The notes under the pieces: generated by a model
The model's database searches: none
The model's input: only the letters and a program-made list of their open reading frames with translations
Told to the model about the DNA's origin: nothing
Program-made: the position numbers and the translations under genes
From: CAYWMP01 sp964459445
Lineage (GTDB): Bacteria > Desulfobacterota > DSM-4660 > Desulfatiglandales > HGW-15
NCBI GenBank assembly: GCA_964459445.1
Contig: CAYWMP010000045.1
Location: forward strand, 1 to 34,292
Direction: 5' to 3'
DNA: 34,292 nt
Shown: one piece after another, positions 8,691 through 15,762 of the stretch
Position numbering within the stretch: position 1 is the stretch's first letter
Layout: each line of letters starts with the position of its first letter

Positions 8691-8905
8691 CGGGGGCTCG
8701 GGGATCTCTTGTAAGGGACAAACTCGTTTCGGCAAGCCGATCTTCAGCAAACTACCTGCCATTGGCGGGCGGCATACTATATCCAAAATGTGCCGGAAGG
8801 CGATTATTGAGTCCTTTCAAGTGGTAAACCCGCCCGCTGGCAAGCAACGCGCTATGCACAATAAAGTAGCCTTTTCGTCCCTGTAAAGAGATTGCTGAGG
8901 CCCCG
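8691..8905 (+). repeat. Palindrome-ended intergenic repeat, copy 2
   Basis: This 215-bp sequence is the closest relative of 5144-5361, in direct orientation. Shared blocks include GGGGCTCGGGGATCTCTTGT, CATTGGCGGGCGGCA, GAGTCCTTTCAAG, GCCCGCTGG and CCTTTTCGTCCCTGTAAAG. The outer pair is CGGGG/CCCCG, different from copy 1 but still complementary. It lies directly upstream of moeA, so the two moeA genes are bracketed by direct copies. Confidence 0.8.
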
Positions 8906-8972
8906 ATCATTTAAAAGGGTTTAACAAATACAATTTCTTGAAAATCCTTATCTGTCTACCCTTGTCATGCAA

Positions 8973-9008
8973 CCGCCGAGGTTTTTGGACCTCGGCGGCG
9001 GGGTTTTC
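8973..9008 (+). terminator. GC-rich hairpin, possible plus-strand terminator
   Basis: CCGCCGAGGT and ACCTCGGCGG form a perfect 10-bp stem with a 6-nt loop, followed on the plus strand by CGGGGTTTTCC. No plus-strand gene precedes it. On the minus strand, downstream of the epimerase, it has no T-run. It may be a weak terminator or a structural element. Confidence 0.4.
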
Positions 9009-9083
9009 CTATTATTATGTCACAAGTGATATAATACTTCAATACCAACAATGGACCTTAATTTTGGCCTGTTTCATAAACGC

Positions 9084-10139
9084 TTAAGATCCGTAGAACT
9101 CCATATACCACTTGACGAATTTGTCGATACCTTCCTGAACCGGAATGCTCGGTGCATAATCGAAATCCGCAACAAGATCGTTGACGTCGGCCCAGGTCGC
9201 AGGCACGTCACCCGGTTGCATGGGCATGAAATTCTTTTTCGCCTTTTTTCCAAGGGCCGTCTCAATGGCCTCAATAAAAGCCATTAGCCCAACCGGCGAG
9301 TTATTGCCGATATTGTAAATTCTATAGGGCGATGGAGATCTCGAGGGTTCGGGCTTTTCTCCGTTCCAGGTATCATCGCCCTTAGGCGGTTTATCGATGA
9401 TCTTGAGGACTCCCGTGACCACATCATCAATATAGGTAAAGTCCCGCTTCATCTTGCCCTGGTTAAAAACATCGATGGGCTTGTCCCCGAGAATTGCCTT
9501 GGTGAAAAGAAACAGAGCCATGTCCGGCCTTCCCCAAGGCCCGTAGACTGTGAAAAACCTGACGCCGGTGCACGGTAGGCCATATAGATAACTGTAGGTG
9601 TGCGCCATGAGTTCATTGGACTTCTTCGTTGCAGCATAAAGGGAGATGGGATGGTCTACATTGTCGTGGGTTGAAAAAGGAAACTTCTCATTTAAACCAT
9701 AGACGGAACTGGATGAGGCGAACAAAAGATGTTTAATGTTGTGATGCCGGCAGCATTCCAAAAGATTCGTAAATCCCACGACATTGGCCTGGATATAGGC
9801 GTGGGGATTGGTCAGGGAGTACCTCACACCTGCCTGTGCCGCCAGGTGGCAAACCCCATCGAATTTCTCCTTTTTGAACAGGGACTCAAGGCCTGAAAGA
9901 TCCTCAAGCTCCATCTTTATAAATCGATAGTCCTGATAGAGGCTGCTTTGAACCGCCTCCCCTGTTTTTATTTCCCGGCTGTCGAAACCGTCCCTGTCGA
10001 GGCGACCGTATTTGAGATTCACATCATAATAGGCATTGATGCTATCCAGTCCGACAACCCTATCGCCTCTTTGTGCCAGTCTTACGGCTGTATAGGATCC
10101 AATAAATCCTGCCGCACCGGTAACAAGTACTTTCATCAT
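9084..10139 (-). CDS. NAD-dependent nucleotide-sugar epimerase (UDP-glucuronate 4-epimerase-like)
   Basis: A 351-aa extended short-chain dehydrogenase/reductase. It has the nucleotide-binding TGAAGFIG at residues 7-14, SSSSVYG, the catalytic YAATK (YxxxK) and the VRFFTVYGPWGRPDMA block typical of UDP-glucuronate 4-epimerases and related capsule/LPS sugar epimerases. The product is probably UDP-galacturonate or a related sugar for surface polysaccharide. Two ATGs lie in tandem (10139 and 10136); GAGGAGAG is closer to ideal spacing for the second. It is a single gene, with repeats on both sides and no polysaccharide genes adjacent. GalE-type 4-epimerase activity on UDP-glucose is less likely because of the WGRPDMA signature. 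Confidence 0.85.
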   Translation of the reverse strand: MMKVLVTGAAGFIGSYTAVRLAQRGDRVVGLDSINAYYDVNLKYGRLDRDGFDSREIKTGEAVQSSLYQDYRFIKMELEDLSGLESLFKKEKFDGVCHLAAQAGVRYSLTNPHAYIQANVVGFTNLLECCRHHNIKHLLFASSSSVYGLNEKFPFSTHDNVDHPISLYAATKKSNELMAHTYSYLYGLPCTGVRFFTVYGPWGRPDMALFLFTKAILGDKPIDVFNQGKMKRDFTYIDDVVTGVLKIIDKPPKGDDTWNGEKPEPSRSPSPYRIYNIGNNSPVGLMAFIEAIETALGKKAKKNFMPMQPGDVPATWADVNDLVADFDYAPSIPVQEGIDKFVKWYMEFYGS

Positions 10140-10180
10140 CTCTCCTCGGTAGGATTTTTAACGTTATAGTTATGTGTTCG

Positions 10181-10283
10181 ATTAAGCGGGGGCTCGGGGA
10201 TCTCTCCCCTTTGTCCTTGTCCCGTCCTCCGCAGTAGCCCTGCTACGGAGGATGGAAAAGAGATTGCTGAGTCCCCGCTTAAT
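10181..10283 (+). repeat. Palindrome-ended intergenic repeat, short copy 3
   Basis: This 103-bp copy retains the ends of the longer repeats (GGGGGCTCGGGGATCTCT at left, AGAGATTGCTGAGTCCCCGC at right) but has a different, shorter centre containing a TCCTCC...GGAGGA hairpin. The outer arms ATTAAGCGGGG/CCCCGCTTAAT are perfectly complementary over 11 bp. Confidence 0.75.
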
Positions 10284-10403
10284 TTGAGAGGGCCAAATCT
10301 ATACTTACTTAGCCAATTTAAGTCCTTCTGCTATTATCTTCTCCAATGAAATGCACACAACCAATACCCTATTTGTTCCTTTTTGGCAAACCAGAGGCAA
10401 CTT

Positions 10404-10442
10404 CTGGGGGAGGATAATATCCTCTCCCCAGGGTTATTTTTG
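10404..10442 (+). terminator. Hairpin upstream of the aroK leader promoter
   Basis: CTGGGGGAGGAT and ATCCTCTCCCCAG form a 12-bp stem with a single bulge and a 3-nt loop, followed by GGTTATTTTT. It could block plus-strand read-through into the aroK transcription unit. The T-run is imperfect. Confidence 0.4.
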
Positions 10443-10471
10443 TTGACGGGGCAGAGCAATTGCTTTATTTG
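10443..10471 (+). promoter_or_regulatory. Putative sigma-70 promoter of aroK-aroC
   Basis: TTGACG (10443-10448), a 17-nt spacer and TATTTG (10466-10471). The transcript would start near 10478, about 20 nt before the leader-peptide ATG at 10501. The -35 box is good; the -10 box is only fair. Confidence 0.5.
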
Positions 10472-10500
10472 GTGCTGTTATTATGATAAAGAAGGTTTCA

Positions 10501-10581
10501 ATGATGTTGGTAATCACTCAAGCATGGCAAGGCTTTTATTTATTTTATTGGTCTGGGGGTTCTTTGCCCATGGGCAGGTAA
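10501..10581 (+). CDS. Aromatic leader peptide of aroK-aroC (26 aa)
   Basis: A 26-codon frame starting ATGATG after an AAGAAGG site. Its middle reads TGG CAA GGC TTT TAT TTA TTT TAT TGG (WQGFYLFYW): seven of nine codons are Trp, Phe, Tyr or Leu, and six are aromatic. It ends SLPMGR-stop just before a strong terminator. An in-frame ATG at 10483 could extend it by 6 codons but would leave almost no 5' leader from the predicted start site. The layout is that of a transcription-attenuation leader peptide: a ribosome stalled for lack of Trp, Phe or Tyr would let an antiterminator form. It is closely similar to the leaders at 18228 and 19346, which supports translation in this frame rather than the overlapping hydrophobic frame. 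Confidence 0.8.
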   Translation: MMLVITQAWQGFYLFYWSGGSLPMGR

Positions 10582-10640
10582 CTGCCTGTAATCAATAAAA
10601 GCCGTGGGCAACCTGATACCAAGTGCCCACGGCTTTTTTT
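10564..10640 (+). promoter_or_regulatory. Attenuator of aroK-aroC: antiterminator/terminator switch
   Basis: The antiterminator arm TTGCCCATGG (10564-10573, inside the leader peptide) can pair with CCGTGGGCAA (10602-10611), 10 bp with one G-U. This uses the left arm of the terminator stem. A ribosome that reaches the leader stop codon (10579-10581) would cover the arm and let the terminator form. The pairing is read from the sequence; the mechanism is inferred from classical attenuation. Confidence 0.75.
10597..10640 (+). terminator. Intrinsic terminator of the aroK attenuator
   Basis: AAAAGCCGTGGGCA (10597-10610) and TGCCCACGGCTTTT (10624-10637) form a perfect 14-bp stem including the A/T base, followed by a T-run to 10640. 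It lies between the leader stop and the aroK start. Confidence 0.85.
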
Positions 10641-10674
10641 ATGACAAAACGCACATCTAAATAGGAACAGAGAC

Positions 10675-11211
10675 TTGAACATCATTCTCGTCGGATACAG
10701 ATGCACCGGGAAGACGGCCGTTGGAAAGGAACTGGCCGGAATATTGGGTAGAAAGTTCATGGATTCCGATGTGCTGATCGAAAAGAGGGCCGGTATTCCA
10801 ATCAGTGCTTTTGTTGCCCAAAAGGGGTGGGAGCGTTTTCGTGATTTGGAAAGGACGGTTATAAAGGATATCTCTAAGGAGAAGGAGGCGATCATCGCTA
10901 CGGGTGGCGGGGCGGTCATGGATGAGGATAATGTGAGGCATCTGAAAACAAGCGGCCGGCTTGTGTGGCTTAGGGCCGATCCTGAAACCATTAGAGACAG
11001 AATGGAGAAGGAGGAGATTTCGGGCACGGTGCGACCAGCCCTTGGTGGGTCTACTCCGGTGGGAGAAATAGAGGAAATCCTTGAGTCCAGAACACCAGTA
11101 TACGCTCAAGTGAGTCAACTGACGGTTGATGTTGACATGCTTTCACCTGAAGAGGCGGCACAATTTATCATCGAAGAACTTCGGACAAAACAAAAGGGAA
11201 AGGAACTCTAA
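10675..11211 (+). CDS. aroK: Shikimate kinase
   Basis: This enzyme phosphorylates shikimate with ATP, the fifth step to chorismate. The protein is 178 aa, near the usual ~173. The P-loop GYRCTGKT is at residues 7-14, the substrate-binding DSD at 30-32, Arg56 and the GGG turn at 77-79, with the lid RPAL further on. The start is a TTG at 10675 with AGGAACAG about 8 nt upstream; no ATG fits, because the frame closes just upstream. It is the first enzyme gene after the attenuator and is followed by aroC after 2 nt, so the two are one unit. It could be named aroK or aroL. Confidence 0.95.
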   Translation: MNIILVGYRCTGKTAVGKELAGILGRKFMDSDVLIEKRAGIPISAFVAQKGWERFRDLERTVIKDISKEKEAIIATGGGAVMDEDNVRHLKTSGRLVWLRADPETIRDRMEKEEISGTVRPALGGSTPVGEIEEILESRTPVYAQVSQLTVDVDMLSPEEAAQFIIEELRTKQKGKEL

Positions 11212-11213
11212 TC

Positions 11214-12275
11214 ATGGCTGGAAACACCTTTGGGCAGGTATTTAAAATTACGACATTCGGCGAATCCCACGGGCCTGGCGTTGGGGTGGTCATAGATGGC
11301 TGTCCACCCAAGATCAGCCTTGCGCCCGATGACTTTGTCAAAGATATGGCAAGGCGAAGGCCGGGAACCAAAGCCTTTGACACCCCCAGGTCTGAATTGG
11401 ATCAGGTGGAGATTCTATCCGGCGTCTTTGAGGGCCTCACGACGGGTATGCCCATAACCCTTGTGATTCAAAATCATGACGTGGACAGCTTGCCCTATGA
11501 AATCCTGCGAAAGCTGTTCAGACCGGGCCATGCGGAATTGACCTATTTTCGGAAATACGAGCACTTCGATCATAGAGGTGGTGGGAGGTCTTCGGCCAGG
11601 GAGACGGCGGCCAGGGTAGCGGCCGGTGTTGTGGCCAAAAAGGTATTAGACCCGACCGGCATCAAGGTAATGGCCTATACCCTTGAAATAGGGGGCGTGA
11701 AAGCCGAAGATTTCCGCCCTGATGAGATTAATAAAAATCCTTTCTATTGTCCCGATCCGGTCTCTGTCCAGAGTATTGAAGAGGCCCTCGCCAATGCTAA
11801 AAGTCATGGCGATTCTCTTGGAGGGATAGTAGAGGTCAAGGTATCCGGGTGCCCGGCAGGTCTTGGGGAACCCGTTTTTGATAAACTCGATGCCGAGCTT
11901 GCCAAGGCTGCTATGTCTATAGGCGCCGTAAAGGGTGTAGAAATTGGGGAAGGCTTTGGAGCCTCAAGGCTGAAGGGTTCTCAAAATAATGATCCCATTA
12001 CGCCAGAGGGATTCAAGACAAACCACGCAGGGGGCATTCTGGGAGGCATTTCCAATGGGGATGACATCATTCTTCGCGCAGGCGTGAAGCCCATCCCGTC
12101 CATTGGACTGGAACAGGACACCATTGATAGGCAAGGCAAGCCAGCCAAATTGAAGCTCACGGGGAGGTATGACGTCACAGCGGTTCCGCGCATCGTGCCG
12201 ATACTCGAGGCCATGGTGTGTCTCGTGCTCGCAGATCATTATCTAAGGTTGAAGACTATTACCTCAGCCCAATAA
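11214..12275 (+). CDS. aroC: Chorismate synthase
   Basis: This enzyme converts EPSP to chorismate using reduced FMN, the last common step. The protein is 353 aa. Conserved signatures are FGESHG near the start, RRRPG, HFDHRGGGRSSARET and the QNNDPI...NHAGGILGGIS block. The ATG at 11214 is preceded by AAAGGAAC and lies 2 nt after the aroK stop. The 3' end overlaps trpA, encoded on the other strand, by 17 nt, so the two operons meet head-to-head without any terminator between them. Confidence 0.97.
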   Translation: MAGNTFGQVFKITTFGESHGPGVGVVIDGCPPKISLAPDDFVKDMARRRPGTKAFDTPRSELDQVEILSGVFEGLTTGMPITLVIQNHDVDSLPYEILRKLFRPGHAELTYFRKYEHFDHRGGGRSSARETAARVAAGVVAKKVLDPTGIKVMAYTLEIGGVKAEDFRPDEINKNPFYCPDPVSVQSIEEALANAKSHGDSLGGIVEVKVSGCPAGLGEPVFDKLDAELAKAAMSIGAVKGVEIGEGFGASRLKGSQNNDPITPEGFKTNHAGGILGGISNGDDIILRAGVKPIPSIGLEQDTIDRQGKPAKLKLTGRYDVTAVPRIVPILEAMVCLVLADHYLRLKTITSAQ

Positions 12276-13074
12276 TAAATTTTTCAACCGTTTCGATTTC
12301 CCCCTCTTCCATGAGCCTCATTATCTGAGTGCCCATGACCGCAATTTCTGCTTTGCCTTTTAGAAAATCAATGTCCGCCTTTTGTTGCACGCCAAAACCG
12401 ACCGCTAGGGGTAACGGGCATGACCGGCGGCAACGTTCCAAGTATCCTGTCAGTTCCATTCCAAACTCGGTTTTTCCCCCTGTGACCCCTTTACGGGCAA
12501 CGCAATAGACAAAACCTTTGCCCAGGGGGGCAAGTTTTCTCATACGGGTTTCAGGCATACCTTGAAAAAAGAACATGATGGGGACCAAATGCCGTCCATG
12601 CATGGCATCGCAGTAAGCCTCGATCAGTTGAGAAGGCAGGTCTGGCACGATTGCGCCACACAGATTGGCATCCGCCAGATCAAGAACAAACCGTTCCAGG
12701 CCGTGTTGAATGAGTGTGTCATTGTAACAAACCAAGAAAAAGGGAATATCGAATTCATCTGCTAAGCTTTGAGCGTACACTATGCATTCGTTAATAGAAA
12801 TCCCCGAGGCCAATGCGGCCCGATTGGCTTGGGCTATGACAGGACCATCGGCTTTAGGCTTTGGACATGGGATCTGTAACTCAATGAGATCAACGCCTGC
12901 TTCCACCATAACTGATACGAGCCGCCGATTTTCACTGAATGATGGGTAGCCGAGAACGAGATGGGTCATCAGGAGAATATCTTTTTCCTCGAGTCGATCC
13001 TGCATATAGATCTCGAGTTCCCTATCCCACTGACGATCTCTCATGGAAAGTTCTCCCATAGGGTTGTTTTGCAT
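12259..13074 (-). CDS. trpA: Tryptophan synthase alpha chain, with divergent beta-contact loop
   Basis: TrpA splits indole-3-glycerol phosphate to indole and glyceraldehyde-3-phosphate. The TIM-barrel sequence fits TrpA, and the catalytic pair is kept: Glu65 in LIELQIP and Asp76 in KADGP, with the same 11-residue spacing as Glu49/Asp60 of E. coli. The loop between, which touches TrpB in known enzymes (PFSDPLADGP), reads PCPKPKADGP, including Lys in place of the conserved Asp56. GVTGG keeps the loop-6 Thr. From ATG 13074 (2 nt after trpF) it is 271 aa; the frame opens at 13101, and ATG 13044 (after GGGAGAA) is also plausible. It is last in the operon and no trpB is present in the window. Confidence 0.86.
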   Translation of the reverse strand: MQNNPMGELSMRDRQWDRELEIYMQDRLEEKDILLMTHLVLGYPSFSENRRLVSVMVEAGVDLIELQIPCPKPKADGPVIAQANRAALASGISINECIVYAQSLADEFDIPFFLVCYNDTLIQHGLERFVLDLADANLCGAIVPDLPSQLIEAYCDAMHGRHLVPIMFFFQGMPETRMRKLAPLGKGFVYCVARKGVTGGKTEFGMELTGYLERCRRSCPLPLAVGFGVQQKADIDFLKGKAEIAVMGTQIMRLMEEGEIETVEKFIIGLR

Positions 13075-13075
13075 C

Positions 13076-13711
13076 CTATTGAGGCCTCCCAATCTCCGCA
13101 CGCCTTATGGCGTCCATGAATTTTTCCATCAACACACCGCTTTTCTTCCCGGGGTATTCTTCAACACTGCTGCTCACATCGACGGCATAGGGCCTTACCT
13201 TTAAAATCGCATTCTCTATGTTCTGAGGATTAAGTCCCCCGGATAGGATCAATGGAATCCCGAATTCCTGAGCCTCTACTGCAAGGCCCCAATCAAAACA
13301 TTTTCCTGTTCCTCCCATTGTATCCTTGACGTAAGTGTCTGACAGGATCGCCCTGACCCTTCCCCGATAGGCCCGGATGCGTGAAACACTTCCTGCATCT
13401 TTCATGCGGACGACCTTAATCGCGTAGGGCATGAGTTGGTGGCAATAATCCGGGGATTCCTCTCCATGGAGTTGAGTCAAATTAAGCCTGCAATGCCCCG
13501 CTATATTGCGCACTGTTGCAAGATCTTCATCCACAAAGACCCCCACAGTTTGAATAAAGGGAGGAAGTTCATTGACAATTTGCCGGGCCTTTTCAGGAGA
13601 TATCCGTCGAGGACTTGGAGCGAAGACAAATCCCAGCGCGTTTGCGCCATACCTCACCGCCGCCTCTGCATCTTCCAGGTTCGTTATACCGCAGATCTTA
13701 ACCCTCACCAC
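13076..13711 (-). CDS. trpF: Phosphoribosylanthranilate isomerase
   Basis: This enzyme catalyses the Amadori rearrangement of N-phosphoribosylanthranilate to CdRP in Trp synthesis. The TIM-barrel protein is 211 aa. It starts with MVRVKICGIT, carrying the catalytic Cys7; the catalytic Asp is Asp125 in ILSDTYVKD; the phosphate-binding LSGGLNPQN and AVDVSSSVEEYPGKK segments are present. It overlaps the end of trpC by 14 nt, and trpA follows within 2 nt, so translation is likely coupled. Confidence 0.96.
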   Translation of the reverse strand: MVRVKICGITNLEDAEAAVRYGANALGFVFAPSPRRISPEKARQIVNELPPFIQTVGVFVDEDLATVRNIAGHCRLNLTQLHGEESPDYCHQLMPYAIKVVRMKDAGSVSRIRAYRGRVRAILSDTYVKDTMGGTGKCFDWGLAVEAQEFGIPLILSGGLNPQNIENAILKVRPYAVDVSSSVEEYPGKKSGVLMEKFMDAIRRAEIGRPQ

Positions 13712-14492
13712 GTCCTAGGCCTTTGCCGGCTTCAACGAATTCTTTCGCCTTTGCCTCAATATCAGTACTCCCCATAATTGCCGTTCCGATTAATGCAGCA
13801 CTGACGCCGGCTTTTCCCAGGATACGAATATCTTCCCCATCTTTGATGCCACTTTCACTCACGATGATATGCCCATTAGGAATCAATGGGGTCAAATCAA
13901 CGGTAGTATTGAGATCGACCTTAGAGGTCATAAGATCCCGATTGTTGATTCCTATGATGTCTGCATCGCATGCCAAGGCCCTTGTTAGATCTTCCTGATC
14001 ATGAACTTCTGTCAGTGCGTCTATCCCAAGGTTTCTACAACATTTGAGGAGGTTCCTGAGTTTTCGAGAGGACAACATACATCCTATCAATAGCACCGCG
14101 TCTGCTCCCATGAGATAGGATTCTTCAACCTGTATCTCATCAAAAATGAAATCTTTGCGCAAAATAGGCAGAGAAGTAGTCTCCTTTATGCGAGGAAGAT
14201 GACACAGACTCCCCTTGAAGAATCTCCGGTCTGTTAGAAGTGAGATCGCTGCCGCCCCTGCTTTTTCGTATGCTTTGCCGATTCCCAAGGGGTCTTTTGC
14301 CTCATGGATCTCCCCTGCTGAAGGCGAGGCGAACTTTATTTCAGCAATTACATCTATACTGCCCGGCGATGATATGGCCCTCCTAAAATCGCGCCTTGCC
14401 AACGGCGTTTTGTTTGAAGGCAGCCCGGACTCTTTGAGGATGGCCACCTCTTTCTGCTTTACCCCCAATATCTTTGCCAATAAAGAATCCAT
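13698..14492 (-). CDS. trpC: Indole-3-glycerol-phosphate synthase
   Basis: This enzyme closes the indole ring from CdRP. From ATG 14492 it is 264 aa, the usual length. Visible family motifs are VIAEIKFASPSAG (the usual KRaSPSkG loop), ILRKDFIFDEIQV (Lys and Asp/Glu of the active site), LTEVHD, IGINNRDL and VSESGI. The open frame extends to 14531, but that part overlaps trpD and lacks family similarity. It lies 8 nt after trpD and overlaps trpF by 14 nt. Confidence 0.96.
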   Translation of the reverse strand: MDSLLAKILGVKQKEVAILKESGLPSNKTPLARRDFRRAISSPGSIDVIAEIKFASPSAGEIHEAKDPLGIGKAYEKAGAAAISLLTDRRFFKGSLCHLPRIKETTSLPILRKDFIFDEIQVEESYLMGADAVLLIGCMLSSRKLRNLLKCCRNLGIDALTEVHDQEDLTRALACDADIIGINNRDLMTSKVDLNTTVDLTPLIPNGHIIVSESGIKDGEDIRILGKAGVSAALIGTAIMGSTDIEAKAKEFVEAGKGLGRGEG

Positions 14493-14500
14493 GAGAGGCC

Positions 14501-15580
14501 CTATAGTTCTTTGCGAACAAAGTAGGAACATTCCTGTGTGAAGGACACCAGGGCTTCCAATTTGCTTTTGGCCTGACCCGTGTCGATGGATTCCTTCGCC
14601 CTTTCAATACCTGCTTTAAAGTTGCTGTCCAGGCCGGCAGCCACAAAGGCCGCTGCAGAGTTTAAAAGAACCACATCTCTTCTAGGACCGTTTCGGCCAT
14701 CCAAAACATCATGGATGATTTGGGCGTTTTCTCGTGAATTTCCACCCCGGATGGTTTCCGCCGCCGCCCTTTCCAGGCCGAATGTTTCCGGGGTCAGTTC
14801 ATAGGTTTCGACCGCCTCTTCCTCTAGATGAGATACCTTTGTTGGACCGCAGATGCTGATCTCATCGAAAGTACCTTCGCCACAGACCACAAAGGCCTCC
14901 CGTGTTCCCAGCCGATTGAGCACCTGCGCCATTTTCTCTGTAAGGCCCGGATCGTAGACACCCATAACCTGGGCCGTTGCGCCAGCGGGATTGGTCAACG
15001 GCCCAAGCAAATTGAAAATCGTTCGAATTCCTATTTCCTGTCTCGGCCCGGCGGCATATTTCATGGCGCGATGGTAGAGGGGCGCGTAGAGAAAGCCTAT
15101 GCCCAAATCGGAGATACATCTCTCCACATTAGAGAGATTTATGTCCAATTTGACGCCTAGACTCCTCAAGACATCCGCGCTGCCGCATTGGCTCGATACC
15201 GCCCGATTACCGTGCTTTGCGACCTTGACCCCGCCACCGGCCACCACAAATGCCGTTGCCGTGGAGATATTGAAAGTGTTGGTGCCGTCGCCACCGGTGC
15301 CGCATGTGTCCAAGATGGTCTCGTCCTCTATGTTGATCTCATCCCGGTCCAGATTTATGGCATGGTTGTTTATGGAAATTTTTGTTGCCTTGGCTCGCAT
15401 GACCTTGGCAGCGCCCGTAATCTCGTCGACCGACTCCCCTTTCATTCTCAAGGCCGTAATAAAAGATCCGATCTGGGCAGGGGTTGCGCCTCCACTCATT
15501 ATTTCTTCCATGGTTATTTTCATTTCCTCTTCCGTAAGGTCGATGCCTTTGACCACTTTTGCTATGCTTGTCTTTATCAT
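14501..15580 (-). CDS. trpD: Anthranilate phosphoribosyltransferase
   Basis: This enzyme transfers phosphoribosyl from PRPP to anthranilate. The protein is 359 aa, slightly above the usual ~340. Motifs: LDTCGTGGDG (PRPP-binding loop), KHGNRAVSSQCGSADVL, and IRTIFNLLGPLTNPA. A short insertion near residues 70-85 (NNHAINLDRDEINIED) accounts for the extra length. It is preceded by a 182-nt gap after trpG, the only large gap in the operon; that gap contains a 9-bp inverted pair (TTTAGCCCT at 15635 and AGGGCTAAA at 15679) but no clear terminator or promoter. Confidence 0.97.
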   Translation of the reverse strand: MIKTSIAKVVKGIDLTEEEMKITMEEIMSGGATPAQIGSFITALRMKGESVDEITGAAKVMRAKATKISINNHAINLDRDEINIEDETILDTCGTGGDGTNTFNISTATAFVVAGGGVKVAKHGNRAVSSQCGSADVLRSLGVKLDINLSNVERCISDLGIGFLYAPLYHRAMKYAAGPRQEIGIRTIFNLLGPLTNPAGATAQVMGVYDPGLTEKMAQVLNRLGTREAFVVCGEGTFDEISICGPTKVSHLEEEAVETYELTPETFGLERAAAETIRGGNSRENAQIIHDVLDGRNGPRRDVVLLNSAAAFVAAGLDSNFKAGIERAKESIDTGQAKSKLEALVSFTQECSYFVRKEL

Positions 15581-15762
15581 GATGTCATCACTCCTTTCAT
15601 AACTCTCAGATTCACTTTTATTCCTGATTGCTTTTTTAGCCCTGTGACACTTCAGATTTGAAAGCGTGTTTGATGAAGAGGGCTAAATTGATCCTAACCC
15701 TTGAGGATGTTGCGCCACCGAAAGTGAAATGCTTCAAGAAAACGATGAATGTCTCTCATGGC

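Larger units (their letters stand above)
8642..9083. other. Intergenic region between the epimerase and moeA
   Basis: It holds repeat copy 2 (8691-8905) and a strong GC hairpin (8973-8998). No protein-coding gene is supported. Confidence 0.6.
10140..10500. other. Divergent intergenic region, epimerase / aroK leader
   Basis: It contains repeat copy 3, a hairpin at 10404-10431 and a promoter at 10443-10471. No protein gene is supported before the leader peptide at 10501. Confidence 0.6.

Noticed and set aside
8642..8910. Molybdenum-cofactor riboswitch upstream of moeA
   Set aside because: The structured sequence there is the dispersed repeat, also found at sites unrelated to moeA starts; I could not recognise the Moco riboswitch core.
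10524..10598. Hydrophobic frame (MARLLFILLVWGFF...) over the aroK leader
   Set aside because: It overlaps the leader in another frame, has a poorer start site, and does not match the other two leaders, whose shared W-x-x-F-Y block appears only in the 10501 frame.
10545..11118. Minus-strand frames of 150-160 codons opposite aroK
   Set aside because: They are shadows of aroK, whose motifs are unmistakable on the plus strand.
15099..15661. Long plus-strand frames opposite trpD
   Set aside because: Antisense shadows of a clear trpD; no initiation signals.
15635..15687. TTTAGCCCT/AGGGCTAAA pair in the trpG-trpD gap as a terminator
   Set aside because: The loop is over 30 nt and no clean T-run follows in the direction of the operon.
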